A stretch of 20,461 nucleotides of DNA from CAYJLB01 sp964370845 (GTDB lineage Bacteria > Bacillota > Clostridia > Oscillospirales > Ruminococcaceae): assembly GCA_964370845.1 (NCBI GenBank), contig CAYJLB010000037.1, positions 1 to 20,461 of the forward strand, read 5' to 3'. The first letter of the stretch is position 1; each line of letters opens with the position of its first letter. The position numbers and the translations under genes were made by a program. A model generated the notes under the pieces. That model saw only the letters and a program-made list of their open reading frames with translations. It was not told the origin of the DNA and ran no database searches. Below are positions 8,101 through 14,152 of this stretch, in pieces.

Positions 8101-8718
8101 TCTATTTCTGAATGCGATTGCAGCATCTTTGTCCATCATTTCAGCTACATCATCTTTATCCCAAACAGCAATTTTTTGAAGTTCGTGAGAAGTTCTGAAA
8201 CCATCAAAGAAGTGAAGAACTGGAACTCTACCTTTGATTGTAGCAAGGTGAGCAACAGTACCTAAGTCCATAACTTCTTGTGGGTTAGTAGCACATAGCA
8301 TTGAGAAACCAGTTTGACGACATGAGTAAACGTCAGAGTGGTCACCAAAGATTGAAAGTGCGTGTGAAGCCAAAGCACGAGCAGAAACGTGGATAACACA
8401 TGGTAGTAATTCACCCGCGATTTTGTACATGTTAGGAATCATTAGCAATAGACCTTGTGAAGCTGTATAAGTTGTAGTTAAAGCACCAGCCGCCAAAGAA
8501 CCGTGAACTGTACCAGCAGCACCCGCTTCCGATTGCATTTCAGTAACTTGAACAGGTTGTCCAAAAATATTAGTTTGTCCTTTTACAGCCCAAGCGTCTG
8601 TAACTTCCGCCATAACAGATGACGGTGTAATTGGGTAAATTGCAGCCACGTCAGTAAATGGATATGCAGCCCAAGCAGCAGCATTATTACCGTCCATGGT
8701 TTTCATTTTTCTTGCCAT
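5188..8718 (-). CDS. nifJ: Pyruvate:ferredoxin (flavodoxin) oxidoreductase
   Basis: The enzyme converts pyruvate and CoA to acetyl-CoA and CO2 and passes electrons to ferredoxin, in the cytoplasm of anaerobes. The 1176-residue single chain has the usual length of the homodimeric type. The pyruvate/TPP N-terminal domain carries YPITPSS (28-34) and Arg114 in SARAL. The ferredoxin-like domain has two cluster motifs, C693xxC696xxC699xxxC703P and C747xxC750xxC753xxxC757P. The third cluster ligands are C818, C821, C846 and C1077 (APCINHG). The TPP site is GGDGW (967-971) with NTGGQ near 1002. AGGAGG (8729-8734) lies 10 nt before the ATG. The gene is monocistronic or leaks into the downstream lipoprotein gene. 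Nothing in the sequence looks damaged. Confidence 0.98.
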   Translation of the reverse strand: MARKMKTMDGNNAAAWAAYPFTDVAAIYPITPSSVMAEVTDAWAVKGQTNIFGQPVQVTEMQSEAGAAGTVHGSLAAGALTTTYTASQGLLLMIPNMYKIAGELLPCVIHVSARALASHALSIFGDHSDVYSCRQTGFSMLCATNPQEVMDLGTVAHLATIKGRVPVLHFFDGFRTSHELQKIAVWDKDDVAEMMDKDAAIAFRNRALNPEHPILRGSAQNPDIFFQAREASNTYYNEFPAVVEEYMDKVNAKIGTDYKLFNYYGAPDAEHVIVAMGSVCDTIEETIDFLNANGGKYGLVKVRLYRPFVPAKLIEAFPASTKKITVLDRTKEPGSIGEPLFLDVVASVRGTALKDTPIFSGRYGLGSKDTTPAQIIAVFENCCKEQFTVGIKDDVTNLSLEVGANQDTAAEGTTQCKFWGLGADGTVGANKNSIKIIGDHTDMYAQAYFSYDSKKSGGVTVSHLRFGKSPIKSTYLINRANFVACHNEAYIDKYDMVKDVVPGGTFLLNCQWDMAELEERLPGQVKRYIAENNIKFYTINGVKIGREIGLGNRINTVLQSAFFKLANIIPFEDAVKYMKDAATASYSKKGDAIVKMNHDAIDAGFGGLVEIQVPAEWKNAADTDMGLPTFTGDNKALIDYVNNIQNPINSQEGDKLPVSTFVQHADGNAPQGSAAYEKRGIAVDVPKWCGENCIQCNFCSYVCPHAVIRPFVMTDEEVAAAPDVVKSIPCTGMAGYNYVMTVSALDCTGCGSCANVCPGKKGEKALVMSPLDSQLPQQELFAYATTLPVKTEVIEKFKDTTIKGSQFKQPLLEFSGACAGCGETPYAKLITQLFGDRMYIANATGCSSIWGGSWPSTPYTTNKEGKGPAWANSLFEDNAEYGYGMFLAQATLRQRVVSKVLELQKNLPEGELKTAVESYLSTMNQGNENAVATTALIAEMEKCGCDACKEILVEKDFLNKKSVWIFGGDGWAYDIGFGGLDHVIASGEDVNIFVFDTEVYSNTGGQASKATPTGSIAQFAAGGKDIKKKDLAAIAMSYGYVYVAQIGMGADMNQTIKAINEAESYNGPSLVISYAPCINHGIKGGMANSIAETKRAVEAGYWHLFRFDPRLTAEGKNPFQLDSKAPTADFNEFIMSEVRYNLLSRQNPERAKALFERATADAATKYDALAKLAGKI

Positions 8719-8776
8719 TTTTAATATTCCTCCTAAAATTATGTGTCGATATGGTTTATACCTATCTCAACTATAT

Positions 8777-8805
8777 ATTTTATCACAATAATGTTAATTT
8801 GTAAA
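8777..8805 (-). promoter_or_regulatory. Sigma-A promoter of nifJ
   Basis: On the minus strand TTTACA (8800-8805) and TAAAAT (8777-8782) are spaced by 17 bp. The start point would be near 8770, about 50 nt before the start codon. Confidence 0.75.
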
Positions 8806-8832
8806 GTTATTTCGTGTTAAATTTTGCTATTC

Positions 8833-8848
8833 TTTTTTGTGCAATTTG
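8833..8848 (-). repeat. CAAATTGCACAAAAAA motif, copy 3
   Basis: This copy lies 27 bp upstream of the nifJ -35 box. Just before it on the minus strand is TTAGCACAAA, so GCACAAA is directly repeated (GCACAAATTGCACAAA). It could be an activator site or an A-rich UP element. Confidence 0.5.
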
Positions 8849-8890
8849 TGCTAATTTATCAATTAATGTATAAATGAATTTAATTATTAT

Positions 8891-8927
8891 GCAAAACAGA
8901 AAAGAGCCGACGTAAAATCAGCTCTTT
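8891..8927 (-). terminator. Terminator of the small hypothetical gene
   Basis: AAAGAGC (8901-8907) and GCTCTTT (8921-8927) form a 7-bp stem with a 13-nt loop. In the minus direction it is followed by TCTGTTTT. It sits 33 bp beyond the stop codon at 8960. Confidence 0.65.
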
Positions 8928-8959
8928 AATATTAATTTTATTTTAATTAGTTAAATTTA

Positions 8960-9241
8960 TTAATGTTTTGACAACCAGTAGCTCGCGATGTCCAATGCCT
9001 CAGCTAAAGAAGTTTTTTCAGCCGATTTAACAATTTGTTTATCCGCTGGCAAACTTTGGTCAGTAAGCATTTTAAACACCTTAATTTTTTTAGCAATTTG
9101 CATGTCATCAGTTTTTTCTGTTTGAATAATTTGCATAACTACAACGTGTTCATCAAACATATTTCCATAGTAAATAGTATTTTTGCATTTTACCACAGGA
9201 AAACCTTTATAGTATAAGAATTTATTATTTATTTCACTCAT
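8960..9241 (-). CDS. Small protein of unknown function, 93 residues
   Basis: This is a single-gene unit with its own promoter, ribosome binding site and terminator, so it is very probably real. The chain has no signal peptide and no membrane segment. The N-terminal half looks beta-rich (KFLYYKGFPVV, NTIYYGNM, HVVVMQIIQTEK). The C-terminal half looks helical, ending AEALDIASYWLSKH. I chose the ATG at 9241 because AGGA (9251-9254) is 9 nt upstream; the ATG at 9250 would touch the site directly. I cannot assign a family or function. It lies between gltX and nifJ but is probably transcribed apart from both. Confidence 0.8.
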   Translation of the reverse strand: MSEINNKFLYYKGFPVVKCKNTIYYGNMFDEHVVVMQIIQTEKTDDMQIAKKIKVFKMLTDQSLPADKQIVKSAEKTSLAEALDIASYWLSKH

Positions 9242-9278
9242 TATATTCATTCCTTTCTGAATGTTATATGTTTTAATA

Positions 9279-9307
9279 ATTATAACATATTTTTACGGTT
9301 AAGTCAA
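9279..9307 (-). promoter_or_regulatory. Sigma-A promoter of the small gene, with an inverted repeat over the -10 box
   Basis: On the minus strand TTGACT (9302-9307) and TATAAT (9279-9284) are spaced by 17 bp. ATGTTATA (9261-9268) and TATAACAT (9281-9288) form an 8-bp perfect inverted repeat that covers the -10 box and the start point. This is a plausible operator. Confidence 0.8.
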
Positions 9308-9313
9308 ATGAGG

Positions 9314-9325
9314 TTTGTGCAATTT
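9314..9325 (-). repeat. CAAATTGCACAAAAAA motif, copy 4 (12-nt core)
   Basis: AAATTGCACAAA on the minus strand sits 6 bp upstream of the -35 box of the small gene's promoter. Flanking identity with the other copies is lost beyond this core. Confidence 0.45.
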
Positions 9326-9349
9326 AAATACAAGAAACGTTTTAAAGCC

Positions 9350-10795
9350 TTAGAATTTTTCAAATCCAATCTTTAGTCGTCTTAATGTTTCTTCTTTTCC
9401 AAGGATTGCTAAAATTTCCATTGCGCCACCAGGAGTAACAGTTACACCCGCCGCAGCAATTCTAACTGGCCACAATAATGTGCCATTTTTCACTTCTAGT
9501 GAAGTAGCAAGTTCAATTAAAGCAGTGTGAATGTTATCAATTGTCCAATCAGAAATCTTCTCAAGACAAGCAATTCCTGCTTCAATCATTTGAGGTGAAT
9601 TTTCAAGATTAGTCTTACTCTTTTTATTCACAAAAAGTTCTTTATCGTATTCAGGAAGGTCTTTAAAGAAATGTAAAAGCTCAGGAATATCTTTAAACTT
9701 AGTAATTCTAGGTTGTAAAATATCATTTAATACATCAAAAGGAACTTCCTTTTCACCAAATACTTCTTTATAATAAGAAAGTGCGTGTTTGAAAAATGTT
9801 TCTTTATCCATTGTTCTGATATATTCCCCACTCAACCATGATAATTTATCATAATCAAAAACAGCAGGTGATTTTGAAATTCCGTCAACGGAAAAACTTT
9901 CTTCAAGCTCTTTTAAAGTGAAAATTTCTTTGTTATCTTTAGGCGCCCAACCAAGTAAGGCGATATAATTAATAATAACTTCAGGTAAATATCCTTCAGT
10001 AACTAAATCATGGAAACCTGTAGAACCGTGCCTTTTTGACAACTTTGAAGTTGAACCGTCTTCATTTTTACCCATAATTAATGGCAAATGAACATAAACA
10101 GGATTTTCCCAACCAAATGCATTGTATAAAAGACTATATTTTGGAGTGGAAGTCAAGTATTCACAACCTCTTACAACATGTGTAATATCCATTAAATGGT
10201 CATCAATTACATTTGCGAAGTTATAAGTTGGGTAACCGTCAGATTTAAGTAAAACTTGATCTTCGATTTCTTTATTTTCAATAGTAATTTCACCAAATAC
10301 TGCATCAGAAAACGTTGTAGAGCCATCAATAGGAGCTTTTTGACGAATAACATATGGAGTTCCCTTTGCTAAAAGTTCATCAACTTCTTCTTTAGGCAAA
10401 TTTCTACAATGTCTATCATAACCGCCAAATTCACTCTCTTGATGCAAAGAATCAAGTCTTTCTTTTGTACAAAAACAATAGTAAGCCTCGCCTTTTTCCA
10501 CAAGATCTATAGCATAAGGTTTGTAACTGTCTTTACGTTCACTTTGAACATAAGGACCGAATTCTCCACCAACATCAGGACCTTCATCGTGATTTAGTCC
10601 AACAGATTTTAGTGTTTCATATATAACATCAGTAGCACCCTCCACCAATCTTTCGCGGTCGGTGTCCTCAATTCTAAGTACAAAAGTACCCTCTTGAGAT
10701 TTTGCTACTAAATATTCATAAAGTGCAGTTCTTAGATTTCCAACGTGCATAAGTCCAGTTGGACTTGGAGCAAATCTAGTTCTAACATTTTTCAT
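9350..10795 (-). CDS. gltX: Glutamyl-tRNA synthetase
   Basis: This class I synthetase joins glutamate to tRNA-Glu. The 481-residue length is normal. The HIGH-type motif is PSPTGLMHVGN (10-20), and the KMSKS-type loop is KLSKR (251-255). A zinc site typical of many bacterial enzymes is present: C107, C109, Y126 and C130. It follows ribF by 19 bp in the same direction with a GGGG-type ribosome binding site, so it is probably the last gene of the rimP operon. No clear terminator follows; the 99 bp to the next gene carry that gene's promoter. Whether it also charges tRNA-Gln cannot be read from the sequence. Confidence 0.96.
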   Translation of the reverse strand: MKNVRTRFAPSPTGLMHVGNLRTALYEYLVAKSQEGTFVLRIEDTDRERLVEGATDVIYETLKSVGLNHDEGPDVGGEFGPYVQSERKDSYKPYAIDLVEKGEAYYCFCTKERLDSLHQESEFGGYDRHCRNLPKEEVDELLAKGTPYVIRQKAPIDGSTTFSDAVFGEITIENKEIEDQVLLKSDGYPTYNFANVIDDHLMDITHVVRGCEYLTSTPKYSLLYNAFGWENPVYVHLPLIMGKNEDGSTSKLSKRHGSTGFHDLVTEGYLPEVIINYIALLGWAPKDNKEIFTLKELEESFSVDGISKSPAVFDYDKLSWLSGEYIRTMDKETFFKHALSYYKEVFGEKEVPFDVLNDILQPRITKFKDIPELLHFFKDLPEYDKELFVNKKSKTNLENSPQMIEAGIACLEKISDWTIDNIHTALIELATSLEVKNGTLLWPVRIAAAGVTVTPGGAMEILAILGKEETLRRLKIGFEKF

Positions 10796-10814
10796 ATTGA
10801 AAATCCCCTTTCTA

Positions 10815-11684
10815 TTATTTAATGTTTATTCTAGCTTTTATATCAGTAGAAATTTGCTGTTTTAACTCCTCAAGAGAATTAAATTTTTTCTCACTTCTAA
10901 TAAATTGAGTAAAATAAACAATTGCTTTTTTTCCGTAAACATTTTCGTTAAAATCGAAAATATAAGTTTCACAACCAACAATATTTTCGTCCGAAACTGT
11001 AGGTTTAATACCAATATTTGAAATTCCCTTGTATTTTCTTCCCTCAATTTCAACATAAGTCGCATATACTCCAAGAGCAGGAATAACGCTTCCCTCGTCG
11101 AATTTTTGGTTTATGGTAGGAAAATCAAGAGTTCGCCCAATTTTTTTCCCCTCGCCAATAACGCATTTTAGGTTAAAATCATATCCTAAAAGTTTATTAG
11201 CTTTCCTAATCTCGCCCTTTGCGATAAGTTCTCGAATAATTGTTGAGGAAATGGTTTCCCCCTTATATGTAACAAAAGGAACAATATCACAAATAACAGA
11301 AAATTCTTCGCATAGTTTTTGTAATTCTTTAGTGTCGCCCTCACCATTTTTTCCAAAGTGAAAGTTTTCACCACAAACTACAACACCAGCCTTTAACTCA
11401 CCCAAAATAATTTTAGTAAAAAACTCTCTTGGTGATAAGTCTTTAATTTTTTCAAGGTCATAAACACTTACAAAATTCGCACCAACACGCTTAAAAAGTT
11501 TATCTTTATGCCCTTGATTAGCTAAAAAGCCAATTCTATTTTTAGTAGAAATTGAGTCCTCCAAAAAAGTGAAAACTCCCGGAGTGTAACCCTGTTCTTG
11601 ATAGGAAACAGCCTTTTCTATAACTGCACGATGACCTAAGTGCATACCATCAAAAATCCCCATAGCAATGGCAGTTTTTGTCAT
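10815..11684 (-). CDS. ribF: Bifunctional riboflavin kinase / FAD synthetase
   Basis: The enzyme makes FMN from riboflavin and then FAD from FMN. The N-terminal adenylyltransferase domain shows GIFDGMHLGH (9-18) and SSTIIREL (146-153). The C-terminal riboflavin kinase domain starts near 170, with GRTLDFPTIN (183-192), where Asp replaces the usual Gly of the GxPTxN signature. At 289 residues it is slightly short, because the chain begins almost directly at the nucleotide-binding strand. It lies 33 bp after truB and 19 bp before gltX. No FMN riboswitch is present. Its place beside truB and infB is common in bacteria. Confidence 0.94.
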   Translation of the reverse strand: MTKTAIAMGIFDGMHLGHRAVIEKAVSYQEQGYTPGVFTFLEDSISTKNRIGFLANQGHKDKLFKRVGANFVSVYDLEKIKDLSPREFFTKIILGELKAGVVVCGENFHFGKNGEGDTKELQKLCEEFSVICDIVPFVTYKGETISSTIIRELIAKGEIRKANKLLGYDFNLKCVIGEGKKIGRTLDFPTINQKFDEGSVIPALGVYATYVEIEGRKYKGISNIGIKPTVSDENIVGCETYIFDFNENVYGKKAIVYFTQFIRSEKKFNSLEELKQQISTDIKARINIK

Positions 11685-11717
11685 ATAAAGGTAAACCCCT
11701 TTCTTACTTTTTTAAGA

Positions 11718-12623
11718 TTAGTAAAAATTCTTATAAGATTTAAGTTCAAAGTTTTCAAAATTTACTATCCCAATTCCTAAAAATTCATTATCGTTCGAAT
11801 AAAGCCTATATTTCTCATTTTCATTAGAAAAATCCGCTTCAATTCTATTAATATCCAGTTTAATTCCATTTTTGTACATTGAAGTTTGCTTTTGTGTAAA
11901 AGTAATTTTTGGATAAGATACAAATATCTCATCAACAGGAATTACTTTGCTTGCAATTTCATTTTTATCCGACAAACTTTGCACTTCCTCTAAAGAAAGA
12001 CAATTTTCAAGAGTTATCCCCGAAGAAGAATTCCTCACAAGTGAAGTCATACAACCGCCAACACCAAGTTTTTCTCCAATATCAAAAAGAATTGTTCTAA
12101 TATAAGTTCCTTTTTCACAGGAAACAAACAAAGTACCCTCTTTTGTATTTTTGTCAAAAGATAAAAGTTTTATATCGTCAATGTAAATATCTCGCTCTTT
12201 CCTTTCAACTTCAATCCCTTGTCTAGCAAGGTCATAAAGCCTTTTTCCATTCACTGAAACAGCAGAATACATAGGCGGAATTTGCTTTATATTCCCTTTA
12301 AATAATGGCAAAACATTTTCAATATCACTTTCGTCCATTTCAAAACTATCGGGAGATTTTTCAGAGATAATACTCCCTGTAATATCTTGAGTATCAGTAT
12401 TTTTTCCCAAAACAAATCCAGCAGTATAGCTTTTTTCATTATTAGGTAAAATATCACAAGCCTTTGTCGCTTTTCCAACAAAAACAAGCAAAACACCTGT
12501 AGCCATAGGGTCTAAAGTTCCCGAATGACCAAGTCGTTTCATTTTAAGAATTCCACGCATTTTAGCAATAACATCAAAGGAAGTAAAGCCTTGCGGTTTA
12601 TTTATCGGTAAAATTCCATTCAT
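11718..12623 (-). CDS. truB: tRNA pseudouridine-55 synthase
   Basis: The enzyme converts U55 in the T-loop of tRNAs to pseudouridine. The catalytic motif RLGHSGTLDPMATGVL gives the nucleophile Asp38. Other family marks are INKPQGFTS (7-15), RLYDLARQG in the middle and the CEKGTYIRT segment. A reduced PUA-like tail ends the 301-residue chain. The start codon overlaps the nrnA stop as ATGA, a sign of translational coupling. Confidence 0.96.
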   Translation of the reverse strand: MNGILPINKPQGFTSFDVIAKMRGILKMKRLGHSGTLDPMATGVLLVFVGKATKACDILPNNEKSYTAGFVLGKNTDTQDITGSIISEKSPDSFEMDESDIENVLPLFKGNIKQIPPMYSAVSVNGKRLYDLARQGIEVERKERDIYIDDIKLLSFDKNTKEGTLFVSCEKGTYIRTILFDIGEKLGVGGCMTSLVRNSSSGITLENCLSLEEVQSLSDKNEIASKVIPVDEIFVSYPKITFTQKQTSMYKNGIKLDINRIEADFSNENEKYRLYSNDNEFLGIGIVNFENFELKSYKNFY

Positions 12624-13573
12624 ATCTTATTAAGAGCCCTTTTCGCTGCGTTAAGCACTAGCTCTTTCACCTCGTCTAACGTACCATAAATTTGAGCACC
12701 AGCAGCACGATTGTGTCCGCCCCCCTCAAATTCTTGGCAAAATTCACAAGCGTTTACAGCTTGAGTAGTTCGCACAGAAATCTTATAAGCATTTTCATAA
12801 CGTTCTTTGATTAAAATTCCTAGCTTCACACCCTCTGGTTGCAAAGCAATTGAACTTAATCCGTCAAATTCCGCCTTATCAATTCCCGTTTTATCCACTA
12901 AATCTTGTGTAATAGTAATAATTGTACATTCGTCATCAAGATAAAACTCCATATTTTCATAAACAGCAGTTTCAACTTTAATTCTTGCCTTGCTTTTAAG
13001 GTCAAACATTGCACGATTAACATTTGCATAATCAATGTTATATTTCATTAATTTAGCCGCAATAAGGTGAGTTCTTATGGTTGTATTTTCATACTTAAAG
13101 CACCCTGTATCTGTTGCAACTCCTGTATAAATACATTTTGCAACAATATCAGATAATTCTTTTCCATATTCCTCAACGATGTCAAAAATTATTTCACAAG
13201 CCGCCGCACTATTTTCATCTAAAAGCGTTTCTTTAGCATAAAAAGTGTTGGAGCGGTGGTGGTCAATACAAAGGTCAATTTTTCCATCTTCTTTGTATTT
13301 ATCCAAATTTGAACCAAGAAGTTGTAGGTCAGCAATATCAACTGCGACTACAAATTCTTCTTCAAATTCCATTGGTTCATACCCAGCATAAAGAAAATCG
13401 TATCTTGACGGAAAAGGTTCATTATTCAAAACATTCGCCTTTTTTCCAAGAGAACGAAGAAAATTCACAAGAGCAAACCCCGCCCCCAAAGTATCCCCGT
13501 CAGGATTTTTGTGAGTAAGAATATTAACATTGTCACACTTTAAAAGAAAGTCCAAAGTTTCTTTTACTGTCAT
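12620..13573 (-). CDS. nrnA: DHH-family oligoribonuclease / 3'-phosphoadenosine 5'-phosphate phosphatase
   Basis: Members of this family degrade very short RNAs to nucleotides and dephosphorylate pAp. Metal-binding motifs of the DHH domain are NPDGDTLG (H21, D25, D27), VAVDIADL (D79) and CIDHHRS (D104-H105-H106). The C-terminal DHHA1 domain has GGGHNRAAGAQI near 288-299. The 317-residue length is typical. It follows rbfA by 9 bp (its AGGGGG site overlaps the rbfA stop) and overlaps truB by 4 nt. The operon position is the standard one in Firmicutes. Confidence 0.93.
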   Translation of the reverse strand: MTVKETLDFLLKCDNVNILTHKNPDGDTLGAGFALVNFLRSLGKKANVLNNEPFPSRYDFLYAGYEPMEFEEEFVVAVDIADLQLLGSNLDKYKEDGKIDLCIDHHRSNTFYAKETLLDENSAAACEIIFDIVEEYGKELSDIVAKCIYTGVATDTGCFKYENTTIRTHLIAAKLMKYNIDYANVNRAMFDLKSKARIKVETAVYENMEFYLDDECTIITITQDLVDKTGIDKAEFDGLSSIALQPEGVKLGILIKERYENAYKISVRTTQAVNACEFCQEFEGGGHNRAAGAQIYGTLDEVKELVLNAAKRALNKI

Positions 13574-13582
13574 ACAATCCCC

Positions 13583-13963
13583 CTATTCGTCGTCGCTTTC
13601 ATCAGCTTTTGTTGTAGCTTTTGAATTAATATCTCTGAGCATTTCATTAATATGCTGACTATATTCCCCTGATTTATCAGCAATAAAGTCAAATTCAGGG
13701 CAACGTCTTAGCTTAAAGGTATTTGAAATATGCCTTTTTATATACCCAGAGGCACTTTTAAAACCTTGTACAGCTTCTTTTGATTTTTCATAGCCACTAA
13801 TGTCGCTAATATAAACTTTACAATGGGATAAGTCATTTGAGACTTCACATCTAATAATAGTAATCATTTCCCCAGCAATTCGAGGGTCTTTAAGTTCCCT
13901 CACTATTGCGGAAATTTCTCTTTTTATATCTTCAGCCAATCTACCTGATTTAAAATTAGGCAT
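13583..13963 (-). CDS. rbfA: 30S ribosome-binding factor A
   Basis: RbfA helps mature the 5' end of 16S rRNA and late 30S subunits, with a role in cold adaptation in studied species. Marks of the KH-like fold are GRLAEDIKREISAIV, LKDPRI and the SASGYIKRHI region, followed by the FDFIADKS strand. I chose the ATG at 13963 because AGGAGG (13972-13977) is 8 nt upstream; a TTG at 13969 would leave only 2 nt. The 126-residue chain ends in an acidic tail (ADESDDE). It is separated from infB by an unusual GC-rich intergenic element. Confidence 0.94.
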   Translation of the reverse strand: MPNFKSGRLAEDIKREISAIVRELKDPRIAGEMITIIRCEVSNDLSHCKVYISDISGYEKSKEAVQGFKSASGYIKRHISNTFKLRRCPEFDFIADKSGEYSQHINEMLRDINSKATTKADESDDE

Positions 13964-14010
13964 ATTCAAAGCCTCCTTTTAGTATAATTTAATTTGTTTT
14001 GTTCTAATTA

Positions 14011-14152
14011 CCCCGTTTTTCAGTTGGAAAACGCGGGACTGCCAGCGGGGGCTTCCTCATTTTATTAGTTCCTACCATATACGACCTCGCGGCAACAAAC
14101 TTGCCCATTCATCAATTGAAAAACGCGGGATTGTCAGTGGCGACCCGCCACT
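14011..14152 (-). repeat. GC-rich intergenic repeat element between infB and rbfA
   Basis: This stretch is visibly richer in G and C than any neighbour. It holds two imperfect direct repeats, 14021-14051 and 14113-14142, sharing the run AACGCGGGA followed by TGCCAGCGG or TGTCAGTGG. A perfect 7-bp hairpin, AGTGGCG/CGCCACT (14136-14142 with 14146-14152), overlaps the infB stop codon. A second near-perfect inverted repeat, CCCCGTTTT with AAAACGCGGG, spans 14012-14040. A 34-codon minus-strand ORF (14108 down to 14004) crosses it, rich in Lys, Arg and Pro with rare-looking codons (CCG, CTG, CGG, AGG). It has no ribosome binding site, so I do not call it a gene. A dispersed or MITE-like repeat is the most likely reading. 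Confidence 0.6.

Noticed and set aside
8719..8959. Rex operator upstream of nifJ
   Set aside because: TTAACA-like half-sites occur, but no TTGTTAA/TTAACAA or TTGTGAA/TTCACAA pair with correct spacing is present.
11685..11717. FMN riboswitch before ribF
   Set aside because: Only 33 bp separate truB and ribF, far too short for the aptamer.
14004..14108. 34-codon minus-strand ORF in the infB-rbfA gap
   Set aside because: It has no ribosome binding site, atypical codons and lies in a repeat element, so it was not called as a gene although it is noted with the element.
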